A DNA stretch of 24,494 bases from JAUXFK01 sp034189035 (GCA_034189035.1 JAXHVA010000065.1:1-24494), one strand, 5' to 3'; positions 7,359 through 15,466 are shown, counted from the stretch's first letter. Numbers and translations are program-made. The notes: generated from the sequence alone by a model not told the origin.

Positions 7359-7931
7359 TTACCAGTTCTCAGCCAGGAGTTCGAAATGTGCCTGCACATG
7401 GGCACAGGCCGGACAGGGATCTGGCGCCTCATTCCCTTCATGGATATATCCGCAATTTTGACAGCGCCATACAACCGATCTATCTTTCTTAAAAACAGTG
7501 CCAGCTTCCAGATTAGCCAGAAGACCGAGATATCGTCTCTCATGTTGCTTTTCAGCCACTGCAATCGATTCGAATATCTTTGCGATATCCTCAAAGCCTT
7601 CTTCATTGGCTACCCTTGCAAAGGAAGGGTACATGTCTGTCCATTCATAGTTCTCTCCTGCTGCTGACTCTTTGAGATTTACGGCGGTCTCATCTATGGC
7701 ACCTGCAGGGAATGCTGCCTGAATCTCCAACTCACCTCCTTCAAGCAGCTTGAAAAGTCTCTTGGCATGTTCCTTTTCCTGATCGGCTGTCTCTAAAAAG
7801 ATATTCGCCATCTGGACAAAACCTTCCTTCTTTGCCTGGCTCGCAAAATACGTATACCGGTTTCTTGCCTGAGATTCACCAGCAAAGGCAGTCAAAATAT
7901 TCTTTTCTGTCTTGCTTCCCTTTACCCCCAT
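7359..7931 (-). CDS. rbr: Rubrerythrin (peroxidase)
   Basis: Standard 190-residue rubrerythrin that reduces hydrogen peroxide to water in the cytosol. A diiron four-helix domain comes first (FAGESQARNRY, QEKEHAKRLF, EGFEDIAKIF, AEKQHERRY), followed by a C-terminal rubredoxin domain (WRCQNCGYIHEG, PDPCPACAHVQAHF) with four cysteines. The second rubredoxin pair is C-P-A-C, slightly unusual but intact. The start ATG has AAAAGGAGG 6 nt upstream. The 133-nt gap upstream may hold its own promoter. Confidence 0.95.
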   Translation of the reverse strand: MGVKGSKTEKNILTAFAGESQARNRYTYFASQAKKEGFVQMANIFLETADQEKEHAKRLFKLLEGGELEIQAAFPAGAIDETAVNLKESAAGENYEWTDMYPSFARVANEEGFEDIAKIFESIAVAEKQHERRYLGLLANLEAGTVFKKDRSVVWRCQNCGYIHEGNEAPDPCPACAHVQAHFELLAENW

Positions 7932-8064
7932 AATTATCCTCCTTTTCTTTATCTCTGAACACTCTTTTTTGTTTCATCCTCTCAGTTTTGCATCAAATCC
8001 TTTAAGAATTCCAAACAAGGAAAAACTGATGTGTATATAAATCATACGAAAACAACCCCTATAT

Positions 8065-8529
8065 CTATACAACATGTATCAATTTCCTTAAATGCTCTCT
8101 CTCTTGATGAATGAGCGCATCAATAGCTATCCTATCCGATTTTTTCACAAGGTCACGAATCTCAATAAAAAAGATTATGGAATCCTTCTCAAATCCCATT
8201 GCCATACTCAAGGCGTCCTCTTTGCCCTTTACATTTTTAACTATTTCATCAATCCCTTCTTTCTTTGTAAAGACGTTTCTATCAGAAAGCGATTTGATAT
8301 ATGCATAGTATTCTTCTTCATCTGAATTATTGGGTTTGTAACCCTTAAAAGAATCACAAAGTGCCTCGAAATTCTTTATATGTTTTTCTTCCTCGGTTGC
8401 CAGATGGAAAAAAAGATCCTTGATATCCTTTTGATCCATAGACTCGGCCAGAGATCGATAGAATGTGTAACCGTTCTTTTCTATCTGTATCGCCGCTTCG
8501 ATTATCTCACTTCCAGAAAAGTATATCAT
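8065..8529 (-). CDS. Ferritin-like diiron protein, second paralogue
   Basis: A 154-residue helical protein with all four diiron motifs: Glu in IQIEKNGYTFY, EEKH in ATEEEKHIKNF, Glu in GFEKDSIIFF and EREH in HQEREHLRKL. A longer, acidic linker with Tyr (NNSDEEEYYAYIKS) separates helices 2 and 3. There is no rubredoxin domain, so it needs an outside electron donor if it is a peroxidase. It is clearly diverged from the 6861-7313 protein, so the pair is not a recent duplication. AAAGGGGG precedes the ATG. Its promoter side abuts a 260-nt palindromic repeat. Confidence 0.85.
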   Translation of the reverse strand: MIYFSGSEIIEAAIQIEKNGYTFYRSLAESMDQKDIKDLFFHLATEEEKHIKNFEALCDSFKGYKPNNSDEEEYYAYIKSLSDRNVFTKKEGIDEIVKNVKGKEDALSMAMGFEKDSIIFFIEIRDLVKKSDRIAIDALIHQEREHLRKLIHVV

Positions 8530-8582
8530 AAAAGCCCCCTTTCATTTTCTTCATGACCTCCAAATCTTGAACTCTAGTATTA

Positions 8583-8842
8583 GTTTAGCTTTATGAAATA
8601 AAACATATCAACAAGCAAGAAGTGGCGGTCAAATTTTAATGCGTGTAGTTGTTTGATCATTTTAGTAAACGTTTAATAAAGAACAGGAGATAATCTCACA
8701 TTTAATATTCAGAACATTTAACAATGGAACTACTGAATTATTTGGTGGTATATTGTTCTTTATTTACGCTAACTTGGGTGCGAGTTTTACACGGATTAGA
8801 ATTTGATTGCCTCTTCTTGCAACTCTTTTCAAAAAGATAAAC
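8583..8842 (+). repeat. MITE-like palindromic element, copy 1
   Basis: Two inverted arms, 8583-8686 (starting GTTTAGCTTT, ending AAAGAACAG) and 8752-8842 (ending AAAAAGATAAAC), flank a 65-nt centre. The reverse complement of the element at 15169-15404 matches it along both arms and in the centre (AATGGA..TACTGAATT..TGGTG). Arms share a core GTCAAATTTTAATGCGTG and AATAAAGAACA. It fills the gap between the double-rubredoxin rubrerythrin and the ferritin-like gene. No intact protein is encoded. Confidence 0.75.
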
Positions 8843-8867
8843 TTTTACCAACTCTATTTTCATTATC

Positions 8868-9482
8868 TCATACAATCGCTTTGAAGTTTTCACTCGTTGC
8901 TCTGCATACAGGACACTCTTTAGGCAAATCTCCATCAAAGACATATCCACATACCTGACAGACATGATACTCTACTTCCTTATCTGTTGTCATTGCAGAT
9001 AAAGCGTCTTTATAGAGTTTACTATGTCTCTCTTCCACGTCCTTTGAACGAGAAAAACTCTTGGCTACATCCTCTCTGTTTAAGTCAAACGCCTCCTTGA
9101 TTAAAGAAGGATAAATCTGGGTATTTGCCTTTATCTCATTTTCGAAGGCGGCTGTCAGATTATCTTCTGTATCACCGATTACCCCCTCCAGGTATTTGAG
9201 ATACTCGGCAGCATGAACCCTTTCTGCCTCAGCTATAGATTGAAATAGCTTTTCGATCTGTGGCAAACCGTCCTGCTTTGCCTTTTCAGCAAAAGCCAGA
9301 TTCCGTACATACGCCTTTGACTCTCCTGCAAATGCCTCTTTCAGTCTCTTTTCCAATAGTTCCGGTAATTGTGCATAAAGAATAAACTGATAACTCGATG
9401 CTCCGCATACAGGACATTTATCTGGTGGGTCTTCCCCTTTGTGGATATACCCACAAACCGTACACTTCCATTCTCTGTCCAC
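8868..9482 (-). CDS. Rubrerythrin with rubredoxin domains at both ends
   Basis: A 204-residue fusion: an N-terminal rubredoxin domain (C7, C10, C23, C26), a diiron four-helix domain (E54, E87-H90, E114, E150-H153), and a C-terminal rubredoxin-like domain (C175, C178, C190, C193). Ordinary rubrerythrin has the last two parts and reverse rubrerythrin the first two; this one has both. The likely job is peroxide reduction, with two iron centres that could relay electrons from different donors to the diiron site. GTG is the start (AAGGAGG 5 nt upstream; no in-frame ATG nearby). It is 10 nt downstream of the ferredoxin gene and in the same operon as the flavodiiron protein. Confidence 0.88.
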   Translation of the reverse strand: MDREWKCTVCGYIHKGEDPPDKCPVCGASSYQFILYAQLPELLEKRLKEAFAGESKAYVRNLAFAEKAKQDGLPQIEKLFQSIAEAERVHAAEYLKYLEGVIGDTEDNLTAAFENEIKANTQIYPSLIKEAFDLNREDVAKSFSRSKDVEERHSKLYKDALSAMTTDKEVEYHVCQVCGYVFDGDLPKECPVCRATSENFKAIV

Positions 9483-9492
9483 AGATTCCTCC

Positions 9493-9687
9493 TTAAACCT
9501 CTTCCCATGTTATACAGTCAGCCGGACATATATTGATTGCCTCTTGTATTGCTGAGTGCGGATATTCTAAAAGCGAAACTACCTCTATATTCCCCATCTC
9601 ATTCTTTCTGAATACATCAGGACAAAGCTCTATACACCCTTCACAGTCAATACAATCAGCAATATCTACTACCGGTATCCTCTTCAC
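9493..9687 (-). CDS. Single [4Fe-4S] ferredoxin
   Basis: Small electron carrier of 64 residues, with C12, C15, C18 and C22 followed by C54-P and C58. This is the layout of monocluster ferredoxins such as Desulfovibrio FdI/FdII, where C12, C15, C18 and C54 would hold the cluster. The frame is open from a GTG at 9726, overlapping the flavodiiron stop, but a GTG at 9687 has GGAAGAG 6 nt before it and gives the usual N-terminus (MKRIPVVDI), so it is preferred. It sits between the flavodiiron protein and the two-rubredoxin rubrerythrin and may donate electrons to either. Confidence 0.88.
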   Translation of the reverse strand: MKRIPVVDIADCIDCEGCIELCPDVFRKNEMGNIEVVSLLEYPHSAIQEAINICPADCITWEEV

Positions 9688-9709
9688 AAATTGCTCTTCC
9701 AAATAAACT

Positions 9710-10903
9710 CTATTGGTTGAGATCACAGAGCCGCTGTCCTATCTTTTTACCAAGTCTGTTACACGTCTTCAAGCGTTCTTGATCAGGCACGAATTGTATC
9801 TTGACACCCGGATCAATGATTTCAAACTTCATGGATTCCAATTCCCTGTTGATCAGATTCATGGCCTCGCCACTCCAGCCATAGGAACAAAAGGCTGCGC
9901 CTATTTTATTTTGCGGTCTTAGGCCCTTCATATATGTCAAAAAGTCACTTACAGTGGGAAATAATCCATTGTTGATGGTAGGAGAACCTACGATAACCGC
10001 CCCTGCATCGAGAACCTCGGTCATGATATCACTTCGGTGCCAGGATCTCAGATGCATGGATTTGGCCTCAATACCTTCATTGCTTATGGCATCGACGATG
10101 GTCTCCGCCATCTTTCTCGTACTCCCCCACATCGTATCATAGATAACCAATGCCTTCTTCTTCGGTTTCTGTTTACTCCATTCAACATAGGCTTGAATTA
10201 TCTTATTCGGGTCTTTCCGCCATATGATGCCGTGATCCGGGCATATCGTGTCGATTTCAAGACCCATATCCGTGACCTTATCAACGAGTTTCAGTATAAG
10301 TGGAGAATAGAGCAATAGAATATTTGCAAAATACTTTTGGGCATGTGGCATGATTGCATCCTTGATCTCGTCATCAAGCCTTTCTGTCCCTGCATAGTGT
10401 TGCCCAAAGGCATCGCTCGACAAGAGGAGTTTCTCCTCTTTGACATACGTAAACATACTATCCGGCCAGTGAAGCATCCTAGTTTCGAGAAAGACCAGGT
10501 TTCTTTTACCGATATTCAATTCTCCTCCACTCTCTAATGGTCTATAATTCCATTCCTCACGAAAATGAAGGGAAAGGTTCTTATGTCCCAATTTTGAGCA
10601 AAACAGCGGTTTATCCTCTCCGATTCTGTGCATGACCCTGGGCAAAGCACCAGAATGGTCCATCTCTGTGTGGTTGCTGATCACATAGTCGATCTTTTTT
10701 GGATCTATGATTTCGCTGATATTACTCAGCAATTCATCGGCAAACTCTCTTTTAACAGTATCGATCAGGGTTACTTTGTCATCGATGATCAAATATGCAT
10801 TGTAAGTCGTACCCTGATACGTAGAGTATCCATGAAAATCTCTGATATTCCAGTCGATCGCCCCAACCGAATAGATATCCCTGGCTACTTCTAATGGCTT
10901 CAT
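9710..10903 (-). CDS. fprA: Flavodiiron protein (O2/NO reductase)
   Basis: A 397-residue type A flavodiiron protein that reduces O2 to water and/or NO to N2O in the cytosol. The N-terminal metallo-beta-lactamase-like half carries the diiron ligands H78, E80 and D82 in NHTEMDHSG, the His of MLHWPDSM, the Asp of LLSSDAFGQH and the His of CPDHG. The C-terminal flavodoxin half (about 250-397) begins ALVIYDTMWGSTRKMAE, the FMN phosphate loop, and includes GAAFCSYGWSGEA. The ATG has AAAGGAGG 5 nt upstream. A dedicated rubredoxin lies 49 nt upstream, matching the known rubredoxin-to-flavodiiron electron route. O2 versus NO preference cannot be read from sequence. Confidence 0.95.
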   Translation of the reverse strand: MKPLEVARDIYSVGAIDWNIRDFHGYSTYQGTTYNAYLIIDDKVTLIDTVKREFADELLSNISEIIDPKKIDYVISNHTEMDHSGALPRVMHRIGEDKPLFCSKLGHKNLSLHFREEWNYRPLESGGELNIGKRNLVFLETRMLHWPDSMFTYVKEEKLLLSSDAFGQHYAGTERLDDEIKDAIMPHAQKYFANILLLYSPLILKLVDKVTDMGLEIDTICPDHGIIWRKDPNKIIQAYVEWSKQKPKKKALVIYDTMWGSTRKMAETIVDAISNEGIEAKSMHLRSWHRSDIMTEVLDAGAVIVGSPTINNGLFPTVSDFLTYMKGLRPQNKIGAAFCSYGWSGEAMNLINRELESMKFEIIDPGVKIQFVPDQERLKTCNRLGKKIGQRLCDLNQ

Positions 10904-10952
10904 TCATACCTCCTTTGCACTACAACACTCCTTTTGGGATTTGCTTTTACGG

Positions 10953-11111
10953 CTACTCCTTCTCAAACTGATCCTTCGATGCACCGCATACAGGGCATGT
11001 CCAATCATCCGGCAAGTCCTCAAATTTCGTCCCCGGCTTCACTCCATTTTCCGGGTCTCCCTCAGCAGGATTATACACATAACCACAAACCGAACACACA
11101 TAATTATCCAT
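10953..11111 (-). CDS. rub: Rubredoxin
   Basis: A 52-residue one-iron electron carrier, with C6-x-x-C9 (CSVCGYVYNPAEGDP) and C39-x-x-C42 (DDWTCPVCGASKDQF). The loop containing GVKPGTKFEDLPDDW is the canonical rubredoxin core, so this is a true rubredoxin rather than a degenerate one. AAGGAGG lies 8 nt before the ATG. It lies directly upstream of the flavodiiron gene on the same strand and is its likely immediate electron donor. Confidence 0.95.
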   Translation of the reverse strand: MDNYVCSVCGYVYNPAEGDPENGVKPGTKFEDLPDDWTCPVCGASKDQFEKE

Positions 11112-11174
11112 TAGATCTTACCTCCTTCTCTTATTGTCGATTCAAAACAATTAAAAACTCTGGCTCTCTCTTTT

Positions 11175-12137
11175 TCACTGAATTACCAAATTCCGAACCT
11201 TCTTTTCAATCTCATCCCTGATCTTGCGCATATACGCAATCGGTTTGTCGGAAGGATCGGGTAAATCCCATTCCTGAGGCTTTATACCAGGAAGGTATGG
11301 ACATTCATCCCCACAGCCCATCGATATGACTGCATCCGGATCTATCTTGTCCAAAGCATCCTCAATCGATTTCGGCTTTCTATAAGACATGTCAATACCA
11401 CTCTCTTTCATCACCTCTTCCATGACAAGATTGATATTGTCTGCAGGCATGCTCCCCGCATCTTCGGACTCAAACCTGTCACCTAAATAATATCTGGCGA
11501 ATGCGCTGGCCATCTGGCTTCGACAGGCATTTTCTCTGCAGATAAAGAGTAGCTTTTTCTTATTGATACCGGGTTCAATGAGCAGGCTTGCCTTTTTTTT
11601 TGTATCGTATATGGCTGTTGGATGGTTTCCAATATCCCCTGGTTTCTCTATTTTTCGATAAGTAAGGCTTCCCTCAAAGTCGGCACCTATGGCATCAAAG
11701 AAATACTTTGCAGTAAGTATCGTCCCTTCAAAGAGATTTTGTCCCTTTGTAGCTCCCAATGCCAGCAAAAATCCTTTTCGCCACCTCTGTCCCGGATCCG
11801 TAAGCTTATGGATATAACGTCTGGACCACAGGGCCTGTGACCGATCGATAAGGGCTTTCATCTGTGCTGTAGGGCCATAAAAGAATATGGGTGTAGCCAT
11901 TACAACGAGATCCGCCTGACGAAGCAATGGATAGATCCTTTGCATATTGTCATTAATCGGACAAAACCCTCCCTTTTCACAGGTACCGCACTCCTTGCAG
12001 GGAGTTATCTCTTCATCTGTCACTTCGATTTTGCATATCCTGGCACCCGAGTCTTTCGCCTCGTTTAAAAACGAATCGAGTAGAATTGATGTATTTCCAT
12101 CTTTTCGTGGACTTCCCTGTAATCCGACAAGAAACAT
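11175..12137 (-). CDS. Iron-sulfur flavoprotein fused to ArsC-type arsenate reductase
   Basis: A 320-residue fusion. Residues 1 to about 190 are an NADPH-dependent FMN reductase-like domain (GLQGSPRKDGNTS) with a compact cluster motif C47-x2-C50-x2-C53-x5-C59, as in iron-sulfur flavoproteins. Residues about 194-320 are a low-molecular-weight phosphatase-type arsenate reductase: P-loop C200-RENAC-R206, redox partners C275 and C279 in MGCGDECPYLPG, and the general acid region WDLPDP. Each half looks complete. The fusion could let the flavin/iron-sulfur half recycle the arsenate reductase; this is inference. An ATG at 12167 is also in frame but has no ribosome binding site; AGGAAAAGG precedes the ATG at 12137. 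It follows copA by about 50 nt. Confidence 0.87.
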   Translation of the reverse strand: MFLVGLQGSPRKDGNTSILLDSFLNEAKDSGARICKIEVTDEEITPCKECGTCEKGGFCPINDNMQRIYPLLRQADLVVMATPIFFYGPTAQMKALIDRSQALWSRRYIHKLTDPGQRWRKGFLLALGATKGQNLFEGTILTAKYFFDAIGADFEGSLTYRKIEKPGDIGNHPTAIYDTKKKASLLIEPGINKKKLLFICRENACRSQMASAFARYYLGDRFESEDAGSMPADNINLVMEEVMKESGIDMSYRKPKSIEDALDKIDPDAVISMGCGDECPYLPGIKPQEWDLPDPSDKPIAYMRKIRDEIEKKVRNLVIQ

Positions 12138-12187
12138 AACAATACCTTTTCCTGAGTGCGTCTCCATCTGGAAATGAAGATAATCTC

Positions 12188-14530
12188 TTATTTAATAAAT
12201 GGAGGCTGGTTGATTTCTATTGCAATTTGTTTTGGCCATATCCTCGTTAAACGAAGAGAATTTGCTACGACCGATACTGAACTCATGGCCATAGCTGCTG
12301 CTGCGAAGACAGGGTTTAACAGAATTCCGAAGAAAGGATAAAGCACACCTGCAGCAATCGGAATCCCAATACTATTGTAGAAAAATGCCCAAAAAAGGTT
12401 CTGTTTGATTACCCTCATCGTATGAAAGGAGAGCCTGATTGCCATAGGAATGAATTGTAAGTTTTCGTTTATTAGCGTAATATCGCCGGCCTCGATTGCC
12501 ACATCTGTACCCGTACCGATTGCAATACCTACATCTGCTCTCTTTAATGCCGGTGCATCGTTAATACCGTCCCCAACCATGGCAACTACCTCACCCTTTT
12601 CTTGCAGCTTCAAAATTTCATTCACCTTATCAGCAGGCAGTACCTCAGAAAGAATTCTGTCAACCCCAAGGTCACTGCCGATCGCATTGGCAGTATCTCT
12701 ATTGTCTCCGGTTATTATCGCTGTATGTAATCCCATAGATTTCAGCGTTTCAATAGTACGATATGCACTGGCCCTAGGAATATCCATAAGTGCTATCAGC
12801 CCGATCACCTTTTTTTCTTCTGATACGAAGACAATTGTCTTCCCACCAATAGAGAGTCTTTTCGCTTCACTGTCAAAACCATCCATAGAAACAGAGTCTC
12901 TTTCCATCATTCCCAAATTACCAAGCAGATAGCTCTTCCCTTCGATTCTCCCCTTTGTCCCGAATCCTGATAGGGCCTCAAAGTCAGTGACTCTCTCTGG
13001 AAAGATATCCGATTTATGACCTTTTGAAACAATAGCCTGTGCCAAAGGATGCTCGGAAACAGCCTCGATTGAGACTGCTATCTTCAATATATCTTCTTTT
13101 GAAATCCCATTCTTTGATAATACGTCTGTAACCACGGGCCTTCCTTCTGTCAGTGTATTCGTCTTGTCAAAAACGATGGTAGTCAGTTTGCATACCTTTT
13201 CCAGGGTCTCCCCGCCTTTGATTAAGATACCGTTCTCAGCCCCAAGACCTGTGCCTGCCATAACCGCAGTGGGGGTTGCGAGTCCCATAGCGCATGGGCA
13301 AGCGATAATCAGAACGGAAACAAAACAGATCAGCGCACGGCTGAAAACAGGATCTGGTACAAAAAAATACCAGATGATAAAGGTAATCACTGCGATAGTA
13401 AAGACGATCGGCACAAATACAGAGGCTACCCTGTCTGCAACACGCTGAACAGGAGCCTTTGAGCCATGGGCCTCTTCAACAAGGCAGATAATCTGGGCAA
13501 GTGCTGTCTTCGCCCCAATCCTCATCGCCTTAAATGTAAAGCTGCCACTTCTGTTTATTGTAGCTCCAAACACCTCGTTTCCAGGTTCTTTCACAACAGG
13601 GATACTCTCTCCTGTAAGCATCGATTCATCGACCATAGATGATCCTGCAAGGATCACACCATCAGTAGGAATCTTTTCTCCAGGCCGTACCAAGACTATA
13701 TCCCCAACTACAAGATCTTCTACGGGGATATCGACCTCCTTTTCATCCCTTATGACTCTGGCAGTCTTGGGCCTCAGTTTTATCAGCCTCTTTATTGCTT
13801 GTGAGGTCTTCCCTTTTGTCTTTGACTCAAGAAGTCGACCAAATAAGATGAGAGTAACGATCATCGCCGCACCGTCAAAATAGACATGAGGGAAGACCCC
13901 TGTATCATTAAAAAAATCAGGAATAAATGTTGCCAAAGCAGAATAGAGATACGCGGATAATGCCCCAACAGCCACCAGGGTATTCATGTCAGCTGTCTTT
14001 TGCTGTGCAGCCTTTAATGCCCCTTTCAGAAAGCGGCTGCCCACCCAGAAAACAACGGGTGTTGTGAGTATAAAAAGGAAAAAAAGCATAACCCTTCTGG
14101 GAATCATGTTCAGAAAGGGAAACCAGTGCTGCATTGAACCGAAAAAAATAATCAGACTTAAAAGCAGACCAATAAGAAACCTGATCTTAAGGTCCTTCAG
14201 GTCTTTAATAAGTGCTTTTTCAAGAGGGTCTTCAAGGGCTGGCTCAGAAGTGCCGAGAAATTCATACCCCGTATCTAAGACTGTTTTCTTTAACTCTTTC
14301 ATCCCGGCCCAATCCAGGCCGTGGATTACTGTGGCCTTGCTTGTTGCAAGGTTCACCATAGCATCTGTAACACCTTCGATAGCCTTAATAGCAGTCTCCA
14401 CCCTCCTTACACAAGCAGCACAAGTCATGCCACCAACTAAGATAGTTGTCTTTTCTTCGTCGGTTTCTTTCAGCCTTTTAAAGTCAGCTCCCTCATAATC
14501 AAGGCTATTCGTTTTTTCATGCGACCTCAT
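12188..14530 (-). CDS. copA: Cu(I)-exporting P-type ATPase
   Basis: A 780-residue P1B-1 ATPase that pumps Cu(I) out of the cytosol. One N-terminal metal-binding domain (M35-T-C37-A-A-C40) precedes eight expected membrane helices. Helix 6 has C411-P-C413; TGES is at 306-309, SEHPLAQAI at 492-500 and GDGINDAPAL at 653-662. FYNSIGIPIAAG and MSSVSVVANSLR in the last helices match the Cu(I) subgroup. The phosphorylation motif is D455-K-T-N458-T instead of the usual D-K-T-G-T, encoded by AAT at 13159-13157. The start overlaps the copZ stop by 14 nt, with AAGGCAGG just upstream, so translation is probably coupled. Confidence 0.93.
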   Translation of the reverse strand: MRSHEKTNSLDYEGADFKRLKETDEEKTTILVGGMTCAACVRRVETAIKAIEGVTDAMVNLATSKATVIHGLDWAGMKELKKTVLDTGYEFLGTSEPALEDPLEKALIKDLKDLKIRFLIGLLLSLIIFFGSMQHWFPFLNMIPRRVMLFFLFILTTPVVFWVGSRFLKGALKAAQQKTADMNTLVAVGALSAYLYSALATFIPDFFNDTGVFPHVYFDGAAMIVTLILFGRLLESKTKGKTSQAIKRLIKLRPKTARVIRDEKEVDIPVEDLVVGDIVLVRPGEKIPTDGVILAGSSMVDESMLTGESIPVVKEPGNEVFGATINRSGSFTFKAMRIGAKTALAQIICLVEEAHGSKAPVQRVADRVASVFVPIVFTIAVITFIIWYFFVPDPVFSRALICFVSVLIIACPCAMGLATPTAVMAGTGLGAENGILIKGGETLEKVCKLTTIVFDKTNTLTEGRPVVTDVLSKNGISKEDILKIAVSIEAVSEHPLAQAIVSKGHKSDIFPERVTDFEALSGFGTKGRIEGKSYLLGNLGMMERDSVSMDGFDSEAKRLSIGGKTIVFVSEEKKVIGLIALMDIPRASAYRTIETLKSMGLHTAIITGDNRDTANAIGSDLGVDRILSEVLPADKVNEILKLQEKGEVVAMVGDGINDAPALKRADVGIAIGTGTDVAIEAGDITLINENLQFIPMAIRLSFHTMRVIKQNLFWAFFYNSIGIPIAAGVLYPFFGILLNPVFAAAAMAMSSVSVVANSLRLTRIWPKQIAIEINQPPFIK

Positions 14531-14714
14531 ACCCTGCCTTTTCTATGCGTTCTTTAATATCTTCGAAATCGACCTGCTTGCTCTGATCAAAACTCGCCTC
14601 CCCTTTTTTGAGGTCAACACGTACGTCCTTTATCCCGTCTATCTCCTCTAAAGCCCTTATTACTGCCTTTACACAATGATGACAGGACATACCCTTTATC
14701 TTCACTGTTTTCAT
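14517..14714 (-). CDS. copZ: Copper chaperone CopZ-like protein
   Basis: A 65-residue heavy-metal-associated (HMA) domain with the copper-binding motif M9-S-C11-H-H-C14 and the ferredoxin-like fold pattern ending in KAGYEVA. It carries Cu(I) to the ATPase encoded immediately downstream. It overlaps the upstream DUF4177-like gene by 4 nt (ATGA) and copA by 14 nt, a tightly packed copper operon. Confidence 0.92.
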   Translation of the reverse strand: MKTVKIKGMSCHHCVKAVIRALEEIDGIKDVRVDLKKGEASFDQSKQVDFEDIKERIEKAGYEVA

Positions 14715-14941
14715 GCCTCTAATTCCTTTTTCCAGAAGGCCATTACCCCATTATTACCGAAAGATACCTGTATTAACTCCCAGCCTCCCCCCCCTCTTTC
14801 ATTCAAAATATTCTCAAGTATCTTCACCTGATCGGCTGAAACCTCCTCTAAGTTACACTCACCTGTGGTTGAACAGAAATATACCAATTGATTGAATGTA
14901 CTCGCTGCATGTTTGGTAATCTCATACTCAAATCTTTTCAT
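14711..14941 (-). CDS. DUF4177-like small protein
   Basis: A 76-residue protein starting MKRFEYEITK and containing NILNERGGGGWELIQVSF, the pattern of the DUF4177 family (small alpha/beta proteins of unknown function). Its codons for Gly-Gly-Gly-Gly produce a run of eight G/C (14787-14794), a possible slippage site. Two ATGs are possible; the second (14941) has AAAGGA at a proper distance, while the first (14947) is too close to it. The 4-nt overlap with copZ suggests a link to copper handling, but no metal-binding motif is obvious apart from two cysteines. Confidence 0.7.
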   Translation of the reverse strand: MKRFEYEITKHAASTFNQLVYFCSTTGECNLEEVSADQVKILENILNERGGGGWELIQVSFGNNGVMAFWKKELEA

Positions 14942-15015
14942 GTCCATTTCCTTTCACAAAATATCCACTGAATGAAATTATATGCTCAATTGGTTGCTAA
15001 AACAAATCTAGCCGC

Positions 15016-15132
15016 TTAACATCTTCTTTTAGTCTTTTCCATATAACAATCTTCACAAAGAACGGCATCTCCTTCATGAAAGGCCTCATCCTCTTCTATC
15101 TCTTCTTTACAAATATCACACTTTACCTTCAT
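15016..15132 (-). CDS. Zinc-ribbon miniprotein
   Basis: A 38-residue protein with two CxxC pairs (C5-D-I-C8 and C26-E-D-C29) and a final Cys, spaced as in small zinc ribbons, with an acidic middle (EEIEEDEAFHEGD). GGAG lies 8 nt before the ATG. It lies 75 nt upstream of the DUF4177-like gene on the same strand and may be the first gene of the copper operon. No function is known; zinc or iron binding is inferred from the cysteines. Confidence 0.7.
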   Translation of the reverse strand: MKVKCDICKEEIEEDEAFHEGDAVLCEDCYMEKTKRRC

Positions 15133-15168
15133 ATTTCTGTCTCCTTTCTTCTTTGATTTATAGTAACA

Positions 15169-15404
15169 GTTTAGCTTTTTGAAATTTTAGTTGCTTCAAT
15201 ATCGGGCAAATTTTAATCCGTGTAAAACTCACGTCCAATTGAACGTAAAGAAAGAACAGTATGTCACCATTCAATTCAGTATCTCCATTATGATCTATTT
15301 TAGATAAAATATATAAGGGTATCCCCTGTTCTTTGTTAACGCTCACTAAGACGCTCAAACAGCACACGCATTAAAATCTGACCACCGTTGAAGCACGTTG
15401 ATCG
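15169..15404 (-). repeat. MITE-like palindromic element, copy 2
   Basis: Arms 15169-15259 (GTTTAGCTTT ... AAAGAACAG) and 15326 to about 15404 (CTGTTCTTTG ... GACCACCG) are inverted around a 66-nt centre. It is the reverse-orientation counterpart of 8583-8842. It lies in the gap between the rubredoxin-like gene and the zinc-ribbon gene. The short open frame inside it appears to be a by-product of the repeat. Confidence 0.75.
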
Positions 15405-15466
15405 TTTCCGTTTCCTATTTCATTGCGTTAAAACGATACTACTTATGTAGTAGTATCAAACCTCTC

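Noticed and set aside
8738..8965. 75-residue minus-strand frame
   Set aside because: It combines the tail of the two-rubredoxin rubrerythrin in another frame with repeat DNA.
15158..15367. 69-residue minus-strand frame
   Set aside because: It lies entirely within the palindromic repeat and shares residues (VSVNKEQ) with the frame in the other copy, as expected from shared DNA and not from a gene.
8583..15404. Possible CRISPR-like repeats
   Set aside because: The copies are kilobases apart, long and palindromic, with no regular spacers and no cas genes.
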